Origin: Streptomyces sp. AcH 505
GTDB lineage: Bacteria > Actinomycetota > Actinomycetes > Streptomycetales > Streptomycetaceae
Assembly: GCF_000818175.1 (NCBI RefSeq)
Contig: NZ_JTIY01000002.1
Coordinates: 1,213,579-1,246,914 of the forward strand
Length of the DNA stretch: 33,336 bases
Direction: 5' to 3'
Shown: positions 32,438-33,336 of the stretch, one piece after another
Layout: every line of letters begins with the position of its first letter
Position numbering within the stretch: position 1 is the first letter of the stretch
The notes under the pieces: model-generated
Seen by the model: the letters and a program-made list of their open reading frames with translations, nothing else
Database searches by the model: none
Told to the model about the DNA's origin: nothing
Program-made: the position numbers and the translations under genes

Positions 32438-32938
32438 ATGCCCTCAATCAGCAATCAGTTCGACACCAGCCGTGATCGCCCGGACAGCACCTCGTACATA
32501 CTCGGCGAGTACTGCCACAGCGACGGCCAGTACGGGCCGGATGACGCAGACGAAGCGGCTGTAGCGGCGACGTTGTATGCCGCACATGCCTACCTGTTCG
32601 GCTGCCAGGAGTTCGCCATCTGGAAGAGCAGCCGGGCGGTCGAGGCGACAGACCAGCACCTTCAGCACCCGTCCGAGCAGGAAGAAGACGAGTTCTCCAT
32701 CGACATGGACGAGGCACTCGCCTCCGAGGTACAGCGGCGACTTCGGGATCTGGATCTCGTCGCACGCTGCTCGAAGGATCTACGCCGCGCCGACTTGGGT
32801 TGCCCATCGACACGTCTGTCCGACTCCGGGTGGAGCTACGAGCGCCCCTCTTCAGCCGGGAGTTGGTTCCCAAGGAGCCACCAGCTCGTCCCGGAACGGG
32901 TCGCACCGCTGCCGGCCTGCATCGACCAGACTGTTTGA
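32438..32938 (+). CDS. Possible hypothetical protein
   Basis: This is a 166-residue frame from ATG 32438 (weak GATAGAG upstream). The middle, YILGEYCHSDGQYGPDDADE, AAVAATLYAAHAYLFGCQEF and EEDEFSIDMDEALASEVQRR, looks like a real acidic helical protein. The end (RPSSAGSWFPRSHQLVPER) looks less natural, so the frame may be shifted after about residue 120. I recognise no family. Confidence 0.4.
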   Translation: MPSISNQFDTSRDRPDSTSYILGEYCHSDGQYGPDDADEAAVAATLYAAHAYLFGCQEFAIWKSSRAVEATDQHLQHPSEQEEDEFSIDMDEALASEVQRRLRDLDLVARCSKDLRRADLGCPSTRLSDSGWSYERPSSAGSWFPRSHQLVPERVAPLPACIDQTV

Positions 32939-33189
32939 CGGGTTGCCACCTTCTCGAGTGACGACAGCCGGCTCTCTGTCATGCCCCCACAGCTCGCCGA
33001 TGCGCGGAGAGGGCACGTGTACTCAGGCTAAGTGACCCATGTCGTGCATCATTCGCGCCGAGGGTCCCCACCAAGCACCTTCGCCGCCGGTTACCGGCGA
33101 ATCCTGATCCGTTGCTCTCGCCTCAGCACCGTACTGAGCGTAGTTCTTGCGCGCATCGGTCAGGCTCTGCGATCCGTCGTTGCGTCCTC

Positions 33190-33292
33190 GGCAGCGTCTT
33201 CGCCGAGCGGATGCCGATTCCGAACGGCACGACGTACTCCGTCGCCAAAGCAGCCATCGGTGGTTTCACCCGAGCGCTGGCCCGGGCACTAG
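33190..33292 (+). pseudogene. Fragment of a short-chain dehydrogenase, cut at CTAG
   Basis: The frame reads VFAERMPIPNGTTYSVAKAA then IGGFTRALARAL. This contains the SDR catalytic YxxxK (YSVAK) and the helix after it, then stops resembling the family at CTAG (33289-33292). The N-terminal Rossmann part is not recognisable upstream (32939-33189). Confidence 0.6.
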
Positions 33293-33336
33293 GGACTGTT
33301 TCTTGGATCTCCTGACATGAGTGGGGTGTTGGGGTC
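33293..33336. mobile_element. Presumed left end of an insertion sequence
   Basis: Homology to the SDR family ends exactly at CTAG, a known target of IS112-like elements in Streptomyces. The next bases, GGACTGTTTCTTGGATCTCC, look like an IS terminal repeat. The body of the element would lie beyond the window, so this is inference. Confidence 0.35.

Noticed and set aside
1..33336. CRISPR arrays, tRNA or rRNA genes, riboswitches
   Set aside because: No regularly spaced repeats, cloverleaf or T-loop pattern, rRNA signature or long structured leader was seen by eye. A tRNAscan and Rfam search would be decisive.

Overview
The window is high-GC actinobacterial DNA, almost certainly from a Streptomyces. 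Coding regions have a strong G/C bias at third codon positions, GTG starts are frequent, several stop/start pairs overlap as GTGA, and promoters resemble TTGACN/TAGRRT. The dense mix of regulators, exporters, short oxidoreductase operons and transposase remnants suggests an accessory region, perhaps a chromosome arm; the arm placement is inference.

Region 1 (1-5010) is a class III lanthipeptide locus. A complete LanKC synthetase (2057-4657, minus) is flanked by two unrelated small precursor genes that are easy to miss. One (1856-1981, minus) lies directly downstream and has two tandem Ser-x2-Ser-x3-Cys ring motifs. The other (4805-4957, plus) is divergent and has one such motif plus a long tail. 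A LuxR LAL-type regulator without its P-loop half (1-1763, minus, cut by the window edge) follows the first precursor. No transporter or leader protease of the cluster is visible.

Region 2 (5011-7614) is a co-directional operon behind a clear terminator. It encodes an EspR-like XRE regulator, an ImmA/IrrE-type HExxH metallopeptidase, a polytopic membrane protein and possibly a tiny membrane protein. Region 3 (7750-11862) holds two small secreted proteins, two tandem LysR regulators (one frameshifted) and an unknown protein.

Region 4 (11985-14567) has an IS5-type transposase remnant, a small acidic unknown protein and a large F5/8-type-C-domain protein. Region 5 (14917-17862) is a translationally coupled phosphotransferase/MATE pair with a convergent TetR gene. 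Region 6 (17981-21250) is a MarR regulator with a sharp palindromic operator, divergent from an SDR/epimerase/epoxide-hydrolase-like operon.

Region 7 (21620-26249) contains a Nudix hydrolase, a frameshifted nucleotidyltransferase, an IS630-type remnant, a methyltransferase, an alpha/beta hydrolase and a MarR-GNAT fusion with an operator at its start codon. Region 8 (26605-30752) contains a TetR/alcohol dehydrogenase divergon with two palindromes (the dehydrogenase is frameshifted near its 3' end) and an autoregulated TetR / small protein / secreted hydrolase operon. Region 9 (30753-33336) is mostly decayed: transposase scraps, a nonsense-interrupted small gene, and an SDR fragment cut at a CTAG site.

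The best candidate for an under-described system is the two-precursor class III lanthipeptide locus, possibly together with the adjacent XRE/peptidase/membrane-protein module. Three genes carry a single frameshift each. Sequencing error should be excluded before these are treated as biology.
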